Assembly (NCBI GenBank): GCA_016213325.1
Contig: JACRAY010000010.1
Span: 1-64,000 of the forward strand
Source: Burkholderiales bacterium
Lineage (GTDB): Bacteria > Pseudomonadota > Gammaproteobacteria > Burkholderiales > Burkholderiaceae_C
Direction of reading: 5' to 3'
DNA length: 64,000 bases
Shown here: one piece after another, positions 52,454 to 61,679 of the stretch
Layout: the number at the start of each line of letters is the position of its first letter
Numbering within the stretch: the stretch's first letter is position 1
The notes under the pieces: generated by a model
Told to the model about the DNA's origin: nothing
The model's database searches: none
The model's input: only the letters and a program-made list of their open reading frames with translations
Translations under genes and position numbers: made by a program

Positions 52454-53686
52454 TTAACGATACATGTACTCGCGGGTGAACGGGTAGGACGTAGGCGCCC
52501 CCGGCCGCGTGGCCAGGACCTGGTGCAGCGACACCCAGCCCTGCTCGAAGCTCATGGCGCTGCCGGCCAGGTAGAGCCGCCAGGCGCGCAGGATGGCACC
52601 GCCTTCCTCCTCGCCGTGCTGGGCCGCCAGGAGCCGCTCCGCCTCGTCGATCCGGCCCTCCAGCGCATCGGACCACGCCCACAGGGTGCGCGCGTAGTGC
52701 GGGCGCAGGTTCTCCACGTCGACCACCTCCAGCCCGGCGGCCGCGACGTCGGCCAGCTCATGGCTCACGTGCAGCAGTTCGCCGCCGGGAAAGATGTACT
52801 TCTCGATGAATTCACCCATGCCGGCGCCCAGCTGGGCCGGCTGCAGGCTGCCCGAGGTGATGCCGTGGTTCATGAACAGGCCGCCCGGGCGCAGGAGCCG
52901 GGCAATCTTGCCGAAATACGCCTGCATGTTGGCCTGCCCGACGTGCTCGAACATGCCCACCGATGCGATGCAGTCGAACTGCTGCGTCTCGTCGAGCTCG
53001 CGGTAGTCCAGCAGCCGCATCTCCACCCGCCCGCCGAGGCGCCGGTCCTCGACCAGCCGTTTCACGCAGGCCCACTGGTTCCTCGACAGCGTGATGCCGG
53101 TGGCCTGCACGCCGTAGTGTTCCGCCGCCCACAGCAGCAGCCCGCCCCAGCCCGCCCCGATATCCAGGAAGCGCTGGCCCGGCGCCAGCATCAGCTTGCG
53201 GCAGATGTGGTCGAGCTTGGCCTCCTGCGCCGCAGCCAGCGACATGCCTTCTTCGCGGAAGTACGCGCAGGAATACACCCGCCGCGGGTCCAGCCACAGG
53301 CCGTAGAAGTCGTCGGAGACGTCGTAGTGGAAGCGGACCTGTTCGGCGTCCCTTTGCGGCCGGTGCGCCGCCAGCGAGCGGGCCCGCCGGGCCGCCCGGG
53401 TCCACCACTGCGTCTCACGGGGCACGGGGCTGCCGGGCAGCAGCGCCGCGGCCGCCTTCATCAGGTCGCGCATGCTGCCCTCGATGCGGCAGCGCTTTTC
53501 CACGTAGTCCTCGGCAATGCGGCCGATCTGCCCGGCCGCCAGCAGCGCCAGGCCGGACCAGTCGGCAAAGGCCAGCCGCACCGGGGCGTTGGGCGGACCC
53601 ACGCGCTCGCCGCCCGGCAGTTCCAGTGCCAGCGGCACCGGCAGCCCTGCGAGCCTTGAGCGGACTTTACGGACGAGCCCATCCAT
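52454..53686 (-). CDS. Cyclopropane-fatty-acyl-phospholipid synthase family methyltransferase
   Basis: 410-aa CFA-synthase-type methyltransferase. An N-terminal lipid-binding region (LALELPGGERVGPPNAPVRLAF) precedes the SAM site LDIGAGWGGLLLWAAEHYGVQATGITLS, with YRELDETQQFDCIASVGMFEHVG and the family tyrosine/glutamate region further on. It transfers a methylene or methyl group to unsaturated phospholipid acyl chains. It is transcribed divergently from the MarR gene (about 116 bp between starts) and followed by DUF1840. Confidence 0.9.
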   Translation of the reverse strand: MDGLVRKVRSRLAGLPVPLALELPGGERVGPPNAPVRLAFADWSGLALLAAGQIGRIAEDYVEKRCRIEGSMRDLMKAAAALLPGSPVPRETQWWTRAARRARSLAAHRPQRDAEQVRFHYDVSDDFYGLWLDPRRVYSCAYFREEGMSLAAAQEAKLDHICRKLMLAPGQRFLDIGAGWGGLLLWAAEHYGVQATGITLSRNQWACVKRLVEDRRLGGRVEMRLLDYRELDETQQFDCIASVGMFEHVGQANMQAYFGKIARLLRPGGLFMNHGITSGSLQPAQLGAGMGEFIEKYIFPGGELLHVSHELADVAAAGLEVVDVENLRPHYARTLWAWSDALEGRIDEAERLLAAQHGEEEGGAILRAWRLYLAGSAMSFEQGWVSLHQVLATRPGAPTSYPFTREYMYR

Positions 53687-53746
53687 CCCCCGATTTTCTG
53701 TCCAGGGCGTGTAGGACGGGACCGCATTGTGCGGTCATCCGCACTG

Positions 53747-53774
53747 TTGACACCTATTCGTTTAGGCTTAAACT
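53747..53774 (+). promoter_or_regulatory. Promoter of marR/ligase operon with overlapping palindromic operator
   Basis: TTGACA (53747-53752), 16-nt spacer, TAAACT (53769-53774). The palindrome GTTTA-GGCT-TAAAC (53760-53773) overlaps the -10 and is a plausible operator for the MarR protein encoded just downstream. The region is much more AT-rich than its flanks. Confidence 0.6.
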
Positions 53775-53802
53775 ATTTACATCTCACACGAGGATCCGTC
53801 CC

Positions 53803-54279
53803 ATGGACCTGGAAGCCCGCGCGCACAGCGAACACCCCGAGGCCCTGCGGCTGTGGCTGCGCCTGCTCACCTGTACCCAGATCGTCGAAAAGCAGGTGCG
53901 CAGCCTGTTGCGTGACCGCTTCGACACGACGCTGCCGCGCTTCGACCTGATGGCCCAGCTCGAGCGCGCGCCCGACGGCCTGAAGATGAACGAGCTGTCG
54001 CGCCGCATGATGGTGACCGGCGGCAACATCACCGGCATCACGGACCAGCTGGTGGCCGAGGGGCTGGTGGAGCGCATCGACGTGCAGGGTGACCGGCGCG
54101 CCTACCGCGTGCGCCTGACCCCGCGCGGGCGCAAGTCGTTCAACGAGATGGCGCGCCAGCACGAAGACTGGATCGTCGACGCCTTCAGCGCGCTTTCGGA
54201 CAAGGATGTCGCCACGCTGCACCGGCTGCTGGGCAAGGTGAAGGACCATGCCAAGGGCCGGCTGGAGGTTTCCGCATGA
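53803..54279 (+). CDS. MarR-family repressor next to benzoate-CoA-ligase-like gene
   Basis: 158-aa winged-helix regulator: TLPRFDLMAQLERAPDGLKMNELSRRMMVTGGNITGITDQL (HTH) and the wing VERIDVQGDRRAYRVRLTPRG. The start at 53803 is chosen; the track's 53626 crosses the promoter. Its stop overlaps the ligase ATG. Related MarR proteins repress aryl-CoA ligase operons and respond to the aryl-CoA product, a fitting but unproven model here. There is no redox cysteine. Confidence 0.9.
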   Translation: MDLEARAHSEHPEALRLWLRLLTCTQIVEKQVRSLLRDRFDTTLPRFDLMAQLERAPDGLKMNELSRRMMVTGGNITGITDQLVAEGLVERIDVQGDRRAYRVRLTPRGRKSFNEMARQHEDWIVDAFSALSDKDVATLHRLLGKVKDHAKGRLEVSA

Positions 54280-55886
54280 GCGCCCAGCCCGACCGCTTCG
54301 TCCACGACCGCCTGCCGCCGCGCGAGCAGTGGCCCGAGCTGCGCTACGACCGCCCCGAACTGCAATTGCCCGCACAGTTCAACCTGGTCGAAGAACTGCT
54401 GGACAAGGCCGCGGCCAGGGGCTGGGCCGGGCGGCCGCTGCTGCGTTCGCCCAAGCTGGTGCTGGGCTACGGCGAGGTGCGCGACCGCGTAGACCGCATC
54501 TGCCGCGTGCTGGTGGAAGACCTCGGCGTCGTGCCCGGCAACCGGGTGCTGCTGCGCGGCGGCAATTCCATCGGCATGGCGCTCGCCTGGCTGGCGGTGG
54601 TCAAGTGCGGCGCGATCGCGGTAGCCACCATGCCGCTGCTGCGCGCGCGCGAACTCGGCGACATCATCGACAAGGCGCAGCCCACGGTCGCGCTGTGCGA
54701 CGCGAAGTTGCTGGAAGAACTGGAACTGGCGCGCCGTGACCGCCCCGTGCTGGCCAACGTGGTCGCGTTCAACGCACCGGACGAGCCCGGCTCGCTCGCC
54801 GCGCGTTCGGCGAGCAAGCAAGGCAACTTCATCGCCTGCCCGACCGCCGGCGACGACATCGCCCTGCTGGCCTTCACCTCGGGCACGACCGGCCAGCCGA
54901 AAGCCGCCGTGCACACCCATCGCGACATCCTGGCGGCCTGCGAGACCTGGCCGCGCCACGTGCTGAAGGCGACGCCCGACGACATCGTGATGGGATCGCC
55001 GCCGCTCGCCTTCACCTTCGGGCTGGGCGGGTTGCTGGTGTTCCCGATGTGGTCCGGCAGCTCCGTGTACTTTCCCGACATCCCGTACACGCCCGAAGCC
55101 ATGGTCAAGCTGATCGGCGAGGTCGGCGCGACCATCTGCTACACGGCACCGACTTTCTACCGCCAGATGGCGCCCTTCGCGCGGCAGCATGGCGTGGGCC
55201 AGCTGCGCTCCTGCGTGAGCGCCGGCGAAGGCTTGCCCGACGCGACGCGCCAGTTGTGGAAGGACGCGACCGGCATCGAGATGCTCGACGGCATCGGCGC
55301 CACCGAGATGTTCCACATCTTCATCTCGTCGGCCGGCAGCGACGTGCGACGCGGCGCCGTCGGCAAGGTGGTGCCCGGCTACAGCGCGCGCATCGTCGAC
55401 GACGAGGGCCACGAAGTGCCGCGCGGCACGATCGGCCGGCTCGCCGTGGTCGGGCCGACCGGCTGCAAGTACCTGGACGACCCGCGCCAACGGAACTACG
55501 TGAAGGACGGCTGGAACTATCCGGGCGACGCGTTCGTGGAGGACGACGACGGCTACTTCTTCTACCAGGCGCGCGCCGACGACATGATCATCACGGCGGG
55601 CTACAACGTGGCCGGGCCGGAAGTGGAGGACGCGCTGCTGCGCCACCCGGCGGTGGCCGAGTGCGGCGTGGTCGGCAAGGCCGACGAGGAACGCGGCATG
55701 ATCGTCAAGGCGTACTGCGTGCTCAAGCCGGGCCACAGCGGCGACGCGGCGATGGTGAAAGCGCTTCAGGACCACGTGAAAGCCAGCATCGCGCCGTACA
55801 AGTACCCGCGCGAAATCGAGTTCCTGGCGAGCCTGCCACGCACGGAGACAGGGAAGCTGCAGCGGTTCAAGTTGCGGCAGTTGTGA
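54276..55886 (+). CDS. Benzoate-CoA ligase family protein (2-aminobenzoate-CoA ligase-like)
   Basis: 536-aa AMP-forming ligase. P-loop FTSGTTGQPKAAVHTH is near 207, then IGATEMFHIFISS (aryl-pocket region) and FFYQARADDMIITAGYNVAGPEVE; the conserved C-terminal lysine is in PRTETGKLQRFKLRQL. The overall pattern fits the benzoate/2-aminobenzoate-CoA ligase group. No benzoyl-CoA epoxidase or ring-cleavage genes are in the window. Translated from an ATGA overlap with the MarR gene. Confidence 0.9.
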   Translation: MSAQPDRFVHDRLPPREQWPELRYDRPELQLPAQFNLVEELLDKAAARGWAGRPLLRSPKLVLGYGEVRDRVDRICRVLVEDLGVVPGNRVLLRGGNSIGMALAWLAVVKCGAIAVATMPLLRARELGDIIDKAQPTVALCDAKLLEELELARRDRPVLANVVAFNAPDEPGSLAARSASKQGNFIACPTAGDDIALLAFTSGTTGQPKAAVHTHRDILAACETWPRHVLKATPDDIVMGSPPLAFTFGLGGLLVFPMWSGSSVYFPDIPYTPEAMVKLIGEVGATICYTAPTFYRQMAPFARQHGVGQLRSCVSAGEGLPDATRQLWKDATGIEMLDGIGATEMFHIFISSAGSDVRRGAVGKVVPGYSARIVDDEGHEVPRGTIGRLAVVGPTGCKYLDDPRQRNYVKDGWNYPGDAFVEDDDGYFFYQARADDMIITAGYNVAGPEVEDALLRHPAVAECGVVGKADEERGMIVKAYCVLKPGHSGDAAMVKALQDHVKASIAPYKYPREIEFLASLPRTETGKLQRFKLRQL

Positions 55887-55896
55887 TAATCGGGCC

Positions 55897-57120
55897 ATGC
55901 CGGCCTATTCCTTCGAAGCGATCGACGCCCAGGGCGAAACCCACCGGGGCGTGCTGGAAGCCGACACGGCCAAGGCAGCGCGCGTGCAGTTGCGCGCACG
56001 CGCGCTGGTGCCCATGGACGTCGCGCCCGTCGGCGTCGCCACCACCCGCGAGGGCAAGCCGTCGGTCGGCCTGTTCCAGCGCCCCGTGTTCAACGAAACG
56101 GCGCTGGCCATCTGGACGCGCCAGCTGGCCGGCCTGGTCACCTCGGGGCTGCCGCTGGAGCGCGCACTGACGGCGCTGACCGAGGAAAGCGAGAACGAGC
56201 GTGAACGCAACATCGTCGCCGCGTTGCGCGCCGAGGTGAATGCAGGCTCGCCGTTTGCCAAGGCGCTGTCGCAGTTCCCGGCCGAGTTCTCCGACATCTA
56301 CGTGGCCGTCGTCGGCGCCGGCGAGCAGAGCGGCCACCTCGGCATGGTGCTGGAACGGCTGGCCGACGACCTGGAGGAACGCCACGCGCTCAGGACCCGG
56401 CTGGTCGGCGCGGCGCTGTACCCGGCCATCGTGACGGTGGTCGCGATCGCCATCGTGCTGTTCCTCATGACCTATGTGGTGCCGCAGATCGCCAACGTGT
56501 TCGCCGGCACCAAGCGCGCGCTGCCCTTGCTGACGACGGCCATGCTGGGCATCAGCGCCTTCGTGCGCAGCTGGGGCTGGGCGGTGCTGGCGGCGCTGGC
56601 CGGCGGTGCCGTGATGCTGCGTTTCGCGCTGAAACGCGAGGCGTTCCGCGAGACCTTCGACGCCGCCTGGCTGTCGATCCCCTTGCTCGGGCGGCTGGCT
56701 CGCGGCTACAACGCAGCGCGCTTCGCGGGCACGCTGGCCATGCTCGCGGGCGCGGGCGTTCCCATCCTGAAGGCGCTGCAAGCCGCCGCCGAGACGCTGG
56801 GCAACCGGGCCATGCGCGCCGATGCGCTGGACGCGCTGGTGCTGGTGCGCGAAGGCGCGCCGCTGGCCACCGCCCTCGCGCAGAAGAAGCGCTTTCCCGG
56901 CCTGCTCGCCATGTTTGCCCGGCTCGGCGAGCAGACCGGCCAGCTGCCCAACATGCTGCAGCGGGCAGCCAAGCAACTGTCGTCCGAAGTGCAACGGCGC
57001 GCGATGCAGCTCGCAACCGTGCTGGAGCCGCTGCTGATCGTGGCGATGGGCCTCGTGGTGCTGCTGATCGTGCTGGCGGTGCTGCTCCCCATCATCCAGC
57101 TCAACCAGTGGGTACGATAG
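55897..57120 (+). CDS. Type II secretion system inner-membrane protein F (GspF-like), orphan
   Basis: 407-aa GspF/PilC-family protein. The N-terminus AYSFEAIDAQGETHRGVLEAD is typical. Two T2SSF domains (about 70-195 and 273-397) are visible, each followed by a hydrophobic segment (VTVVAIAIVLFLMTYVVPQIA near 177; VAMGLVVLLIVLAVLLPI near 382). A further helix is near 220. It anchors pseudopilus assembly in T2SS or type IV pili. No other gsp or pil gene is in the window. It starts 10 bp after the ligase. Confidence 0.9.
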   Translation: MPAYSFEAIDAQGETHRGVLEADTAKAARVQLRARALVPMDVAPVGVATTREGKPSVGLFQRPVFNETALAIWTRQLAGLVTSGLPLERALTALTEESENERERNIVAALRAEVNAGSPFAKALSQFPAEFSDIYVAVVGAGEQSGHLGMVLERLADDLEERHALRTRLVGAALYPAIVTVVAIAIVLFLMTYVVPQIANVFAGTKRALPLLTTAMLGISAFVRSWGWAVLAALAGGAVMLRFALKREAFRETFDAAWLSIPLLGRLARGYNAARFAGTLAMLAGAGVPILKALQAAAETLGNRAMRADALDALVLVREGAPLATALAQKKRFPGLLAMFARLGEQTGQLPNMLQRAAKQLSSEVQRRAMQLATVLEPLLIVAMGLVVLLIVLAVLLPIIQLNQWVR

Positions 57121-57124
57121 GAGG

Positions 57125-58024
57125 ATGAGCGTTACCCTCGACAACAAGCTGGTCGTCGCGATCTCCTCGCGCGCACTGTTCGACTTCGAGGAAGAAAACC
57201 GCGTGTTCGAGGCAGGCGACCCGCTGGCGTACATGCGGCTGCAGCTCGAAAGGCTGGACCAGCCGGCGCGGCCCGGCATCGCCTTTTCGCTGATCCGCAA
57301 GCTGCTGGCCTTCAACGACACCAGCGCGCAGCGGGTCGAGGTGGTGATCCTGTCGCGCAACGACCCGGTGTCCGGCATGCGCGTATTCCGCTCGGCCAAG
57401 GCGGCCGGCATCCACCTGGAGCGCGGCGTCTTCACGCAGGGCCGCTCGCCCTTCGGCTACCTGCGCCCGCTGCGCGCCCACCTGTTCCTGTCGGCCAATG
57501 CGGACGACGTGCGCGAAGCACTGGGCGCAGGCTTCCCGGCCGCGCGCGTGCTGACCGAGTCGGTGCTGGCCAGCGAAAGCTACCCCAGCGAGGTGCGCAT
57601 CGCGTTCGACGGCGACGCGGTGCTGTTCTCCGACGAGGCGGAGCAGGTGTTCCAGTCGCAGGGGCTGGCCGCTTTCCAGCAGCACGAGTCGAGCAAGGCG
57701 GCGCTGCCGCTGCCCGACGGGCCGTTCAAGCCGCTGCTGGCTGCCTTGCAACGCCTGCAGCAGGCCGGCAATGCGACCATGCGCATCCGCACCGCACTGG
57801 TCACGGCGCGCAGCGCACCGGCGCACGAGCGCGCCATCCGCACGCTGATGGACTGGAAGATCCAGGTGGACGAGGCGATGTTCCTCGGCGGGCTGGCCAA
57901 GGGCGAGTTCCTGCGCGAGTTCGAGCCCGACTTCTTCTTCGACGACCAGACCGGCCATGTGGACCATGCCGCGCGGCATGTGCCCGCCGGACACGTGGCG
58001 GCTGGTATCGTGAACCGCCATTGA
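57125..58024 (+). CDS. 5'-nucleotidase (cytosolic NT5C1-like family)
   Basis: 299-aa protein starting VTLDNKLVVAISSRALFDFEEENRVFE; VEVVILSRNDPVSGMRVFRS and RVLTESVLASES fit the bacterial 5'-nucleotidase family related to cytosolic NT5C1A (PF06189-type). FFDDQTGHVDHAARHVPAGHVA closes the protein. It hydrolyses nucleoside monophosphates. It starts 4 bp after the gspF-like stop; the shared transcription is probably fortuitous functionally. Confidence 0.85.
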   Translation: MSVTLDNKLVVAISSRALFDFEEENRVFEAGDPLAYMRLQLERLDQPARPGIAFSLIRKLLAFNDTSAQRVEVVILSRNDPVSGMRVFRSAKAAGIHLERGVFTQGRSPFGYLRPLRAHLFLSANADDVREALGAGFPAARVLTESVLASESYPSEVRIAFDGDAVLFSDEAEQVFQSQGLAAFQQHESSKAALPLPDGPFKPLLAALQRLQQAGNATMRIRTALVTARSAPAHERAIRTLMDWKIQVDEAMFLGGLAKGEFLREFEPDFFFDDQTGHVDHAARHVPAGHVAAGIVNRH

Positions 58025-58054
58025 CGCCGGGGTTGCCCGGCCCGCGGGGAACCC

Positions 58055-59803
58055 ATGAAACTCAACGAGAAGCTGGCGCTGGCCGGCACCACCACCCGGC
58101 GCATCTGGGCCCTGACCACGCCCTACTTCAGCTCCGACGAAAAGTGGCGGGCGCGCGCGCTGCTGGCGGGCATCGTCGTCCTGAACCTGCTGGCGGTGTA
58201 CGTGCTGGTACTGCTCAACGAGTGGAACCGCGGCTTCTACGACGCGCTGGAAAAGCGCAACCAGCCCGTGTTCTGGGCCGAGTTGTGGCGCTTCACCTAC
58301 CTGGCCTTCGGCTTCATCGTCGTGGCGGTGTACCGCTTCTACCTCACGCAGCTGCTGGAGCTGCGCTGGCGCGAGTGGATGACCGGCCGCTACCTGCGCC
58401 GGTGGCTGGGCGACCAGGCCTTCTATCGCATGGAGCTCGCGCGCTTCACCGCACCTGCCGCCTCGCCCGACAACCCCGACCAGCGCATCCAGGAAGACCT
58501 GAACCTCTTCACCACCTACAGCGTGTCGCTCAGCATGGGCCTGCTGAACGCCGTGGTCACGCTGGCCAGTTTCGTCGGCATCCTGTGGACGCTGTCGGGC
58601 AGCTTCCACTTCGAATTCGCCGGCGACAAGTGGTACATACCGGGCTTCATGGTGTGGGCCGCGGTGGCCTATTGCCTCGCGGGCAGCCTCATCACGCACT
58701 TCATCGGCCGCCCGCAGATCCCGCTGAACTTCCACCAGCAGCGGCTGGAAGCGGACTTCCGCCACCACATGGTGCGGGTGCGCGAGTACAGCGAGGCGAT
58801 CGCGCTCGACCGCGGCGAGCCGGTCGAGCGGCAGCACCTGGACCTGCGCTTCTCGCGCGTCGTCGGCAACTACCTCGCGCTGATCCGCGCGCAGAAGAAC
58901 CTGATCTGGTTCAACACCTTCTTCGCGCAGGCGGCCACCGTGTTCCCCATGATCGTCGCGGCGCCGCGCTTCTTCGGCGGCGCGATCCAGCTCGGCGAGC
59001 TGATGCAGATCGCATCGGCGTTCGACCGCGTGCAGGCATCGCTCTCCTGGTTCCTCGACAACTACCAGACCATCGCCGCGTGGAAGGCCACCACCGACCG
59101 CCTGACCAGCTTCGAGCAGAACCTGCGGCAGCAATCGGCGCCGCGCGACTTGCAGGTGGCGGGCGCAGCCGGAGAACTCGCGGCCCAGGACGTCACCATT
59201 GCCCTGCCCGACGGCGCGCAGTTGCTGCACGGCGTGGACGTGAAGGTGCAGCCGGGCGACACGGTGCTGGTGCAGGGGCCTTCGGGCAGCGGCAAGTCGA
59301 CGCTGCTGCGTACCTTGTCGGGCATCTGGCCGTATGCGAGAGGACGGGTGGGGCAGCCACCGGACTTGATGTGCATCCCGCAGCTGCCGTACTTCCCCGA
59401 AGGGTCGCTCCGCTCGGCACTGGCGTATCCGCAACCGGCGGACGCCTACACGGACGAGCAGTTGCGTTCGGCATTGATGGATGCGCAATTGCCCGGGTTC
59501 GCCGCGCGCCTGGACGAGGAAGAAGCATGGGCGCAGAAGCTGTCGGGCGGCGAGCGCCAGCGGCTGGCGATCGCGCGCGTGCTGCTGAAGCGACCGCGCT
59601 TCGTGCTGGCCGACGAACCCACCAGCGCGCTCGACGCGCCGACCGAGGCGCTTGTCTACCGTGCGCTGCTGGACCGCGTGAAGGAGTCGGGAGGCGCGCT
59701 GGTCTCCGTGGCGCACGGCAGCGCGCTGGACGCCCTGCATTCGCGGCACTGGCGCTTCGAGCCGGCCACGGGCGGCACGGCGCGCTGGCGTCTCGCTACC
59801 TAG
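58055..59803 (+). CDS. SbmA/BacA-like ABC transporter (fused permease-ATPase)
   Basis: 582-aa half-transporter. The N-terminal six-helix domain of the SbmA/BacA type includes LNEWNRGFYDALEKRNQPVFW and FRHHMVRVREYSEAIALDRGE. A C-terminal ATPase follows with Walker A GPSGSGKSTLL (about 408), signature LSGGERQRLAIA and Walker B FVLADEPTSALD. Relatives import peptides, cobalamin or very-long-chain acids (YddA, BacA/BclA). Works as a homodimer. The 3' end overlaps the convergent EamA gene by 8 bp. Confidence 0.9.
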   Translation: MKLNEKLALAGTTTRRIWALTTPYFSSDEKWRARALLAGIVVLNLLAVYVLVLLNEWNRGFYDALEKRNQPVFWAELWRFTYLAFGFIVVAVYRFYLTQLLELRWREWMTGRYLRRWLGDQAFYRMELARFTAPAASPDNPDQRIQEDLNLFTTYSVSLSMGLLNAVVTLASFVGILWTLSGSFHFEFAGDKWYIPGFMVWAAVAYCLAGSLITHFIGRPQIPLNFHQQRLEADFRHHMVRVREYSEAIALDRGEPVERQHLDLRFSRVVGNYLALIRAQKNLIWFNTFFAQAATVFPMIVAAPRFFGGAIQLGELMQIASAFDRVQASLSWFLDNYQTIAAWKATTDRLTSFEQNLRQQSAPRDLQVAGAAGELAAQDVTIALPDGAQLLHGVDVKVQPGDTVLVQGPSGSGKSTLLRTLSGIWPYARGRVGQPPDLMCIPQLPYFPEGSLRSALAYPQPADAYTDEQLRSALMDAQLPGFAARLDEEEAWAQKLSGGERQRLAIARVLLKRPRFVLADEPTSALDAPTEALVYRALLDRVKESGGALVSVAHGSALDALHSRHWRFEPATGGTARWRLAT

Positions 59804-60728
59804 GCCGCGACTCGCGCCGTGCCAGCCACAACACCGAAGCGCAGATCACCGCGCCCCCGAGCAGCGTGGATTGGCTGGGCACGTCGCTGAACACCACCCA
59901 GCCGAGCAGCGACGCCCACACCAGGTCGAGGAACTTCACCGATTGCGTGGTCGACACGTCGGTGACCGCCAGCGACTGCGTCAGGCAGTAATGCCCCAGG
60001 CTGCCCAGCACGCCGCACACCGCAAAACCCACCCACTGCGCAGCAGTGGGCCACTGCCACTGCAGCAGCGCAATGGGCAGGCTGAACAGCGAGATGCTGA
60101 TGGCCTGCCACAGCACGATCACTTCCGCCCGCTCGGTGCGCGTCAGTGCCTTGGTAAGCAGGAACGACGCAGCGAACAGCGGCGCGCTGGCCAGCATGAC
60201 CAGTGAGTGCAGGCCGCCCGCGCCGGTGAGCTGTGCCCCCACCACGACGAGCACGCCGGCCATGCCCATGGACGCTGCGATCCAGCGATCGGCCCGCATG
60301 GGCTCGCGGAACACCAGCACGGCGCCGATCATTGCGAAGATCGGAGTGGTGAAACTGATGGCCGTGGTTTCGGCAATGGGGATGTGCGGCACGGCAACGA
60401 ACCACAGCAACAGGCCGAGCGTGTGCACCGCGCCGCGCGTGAAGTGGCCACTGTAAGCCTGCGGCCGGTACGACTGGAGGCCGCTGCGCAGCACGAAGGG
60501 CAGCACGACCAGCATGCCCGCGAGGTAGCGCACGAACTGCGTGACCTGCGGGTTGACCTGCCGCGCCAGCTCGCGCAGCAGCGTGTTCAGCATGACGAAC
60601 AGCAGGCCGGCCGCTGCCGCCCACAGCACGCCGCGCAGCGTGGCCGGCAGCCGCTGCGCGCGGCGCTGCACGACGGCTGCGTGGCGCAGGATCAGGGGAC
60701 GTCGCCGGCGCGCGGGGGCGTGGTTCAT
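59796..60728 (-). CDS. EamA/DMT family transporter
   Basis: 310-aa membrane protein. An unusually long basic N-terminus (NHAPARRRRPLILRHAAVVQRRAQR) precedes the first helix. Two EamA domains follow, about ten helices in all, with VPHIPIAETTAISFTTPIFAMIGAVLVFREP typical of the S-adenosylmethionine/drug-metabolite subgroup. The start at 60728 is chosen; GTG at 60737 is an alternative. It is divergent from the FMN riboswitch/ribB unit and could be a flavin or cofactor exporter by context only. Confidence 0.88.
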   Translation of the reverse strand: MNHAPARRRRPLILRHAAVVQRRAQRLPATLRGVLWAAAAGLLFVMLNTLLRELARQVNPQVTQFVRYLAGMLVVLPFVLRSGLQSYRPQAYSGHFTRGAVHTLGLLLWFVAVPHIPIAETTAISFTTPIFAMIGAVLVFREPMRADRWIAASMGMAGVLVVVGAQLTGAGGLHSLVMLASAPLFAASFLLTKALTRTERAEVIVLWQAISISLFSLPIALLQWQWPTAAQWVGFAVCGVLGSLGHYCLTQSLAVTDVSTTQSVKFLDLVWASLLGWVVFSDVPSQSTLLGGAVICASVLWLARRESRPR

Positions 60729-60788
60729 GGCAGCCACCGACTATAGGTGGGGTGACCCCCACGCGACGCAGGGATTTTTCTCCTGTCC

Positions 60789-60794
60789 TATAGT
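60789..60794 (+). promoter_or_regulatory. -10 box of ribB riboswitch transcript
   Basis: TATAGT located 7 nt before the start of the FMN aptamer. The -35 region at 60766-60771 (GACGCA) is poor, so the promoter may be weak or need help. Confidence 0.55.
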
Positions 60795-60800
60795 GCACGT

Positions 60801-60947
60801 GTCTTCAGGGCGGGGTGGAATTCCCCACCGGCGGTAGGCGGCTTAACAACCGCAAGCCCGCGAGCGCTCCGGCATGCGCTGCTTGCCGGAGGTCAGCAGA
60901 CCCGGTCAGATGCCGGGGCCGACGGTCACAGTCCGGATGAAAGAAGG
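60801..60947 (+). ncRNA. FMN riboswitch (RFN element)
   Basis: All conserved blocks of the FMN aptamer are present in order: TCTTCAGGGCGGGGTGGAATTCCCCACCGGCGGTA, AGCCCGCGAGCG, a variable stem (GCTCCGGCATGCGCTGCTTGCCGGAG), GGTCAGCAGACCCGGT, GCCGGGGCCGACGGTCACAGTCCGGATGAAAGAAGG. It binds FMN and turns down the downstream riboflavin gene. About 78 nt separate it from the ribB ATG, with room for an expression platform. Confidence 0.97.
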
Positions 60948-61025
60948 CATGTCCACGCGTTTCCGCAGGGAAAGGCGCGGACGTCTTCCCTTGGGGCGTT
61001 TTTGTTCAACCGACAGGAGCGTTTC

Positions 61026-61679
61026 ATGACTTCCACCTTTGCCACTGCCGCCCCGGCTGCGATCGACCTCGCGCCGGTTCCCGATGTCCTTGCGGCCATC
61101 GCGCGCGGCGACCCCGTGCTCGTGCTCGACGACGCCGATCGCGAAAACGAGGCCGACCTCATCTGCGCCGCCGACCGCGTCAGCGTGCGCACCATGGCCC
61201 TGATGATCCGCGAAGGCAGCGGCATCGTCTGCCTGTGCATACGCCCCGCCAAGGCCAGCGAGATGCGCCTGCGTCCGATGGTCGAGGTGAACCGGTCGCG
61301 CTACGCGACGGCGTTCACGCAGTCGATCGAGGCGGCCTTCGGCGTCACCACCGGGGTGTCGGCAGCCGACCGCGTGCAGACCATCCAGTGTGCGCTGCGC
61401 ACGACGCTGGAGCGCAGCGAAGTCGTGAGCCCCGGGCATGTGTTTCCGCTGGTCGCGCGCGACGGCGGCGTGCTGGAGCGGCAGGGCCACACCGAAGCGG
61501 CAGTGGACCTCGCTGAACTCGCGGGCTGCTACCCGGCGGGTGTGTTGTGCGAATTGATGAATGCGGACGGCAGCATGGCGCGGGGCGCGCAGGTGCGGGA
61601 GTTTGCCGCACGGCACGGGTTGTTGTGCACAACCGTCGAGGCGGTGCGCGCCTGGCGCGCTGCCCTCAACGCGTCCTGA
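61026..61679 (+). CDS. ribB: 3,4-dihydroxy-2-butanone-4-phosphate synthase RibB
   Basis: 217-aa monofunctional DHBP synthase: converts ribulose 5-phosphate to dihydroxybutanone phosphate plus formate for riboflavin synthesis. It has the acidic metal site [24 protein letters not shown], the SAADRVQTI loop and the histidine/glutamate pair in [16 protein letters not shown]. There is no RibA domain. The ATG at 61026 follows CAGGAG by 6 nt; the track's 61002 start lies upstream of that site. Controlled by the FMN riboswitch. The 3' end overlaps the convergent reductase by 14 bp. Confidence 0.95.
   Translation: MTSTFATAAPAAIDLAPVPDVLAAIARGDPVLVLDDADRENEADLICAADRVSVRTMALMIREGSGIVCLCIRPAKASEMRLRPMVEVNRSRYATAFTQSIEAAFGVTTGVSAADRVQTIQCALRTTLERSEVVSPGHVFPLVARDGGVLERQGHTEAAVDLAELAGCYPAGVLCELMNADGSMARGAQVREFAARHGLLCTTVEAVRAWRAALNAS

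Noticed and set aside
57101-59749. 882-aa minus-strand ORF
   Set aside because: Shadow of the 5'-nucleotidase and SbmA/BacA-like genes; low-complexity composition and no recognisable motif.
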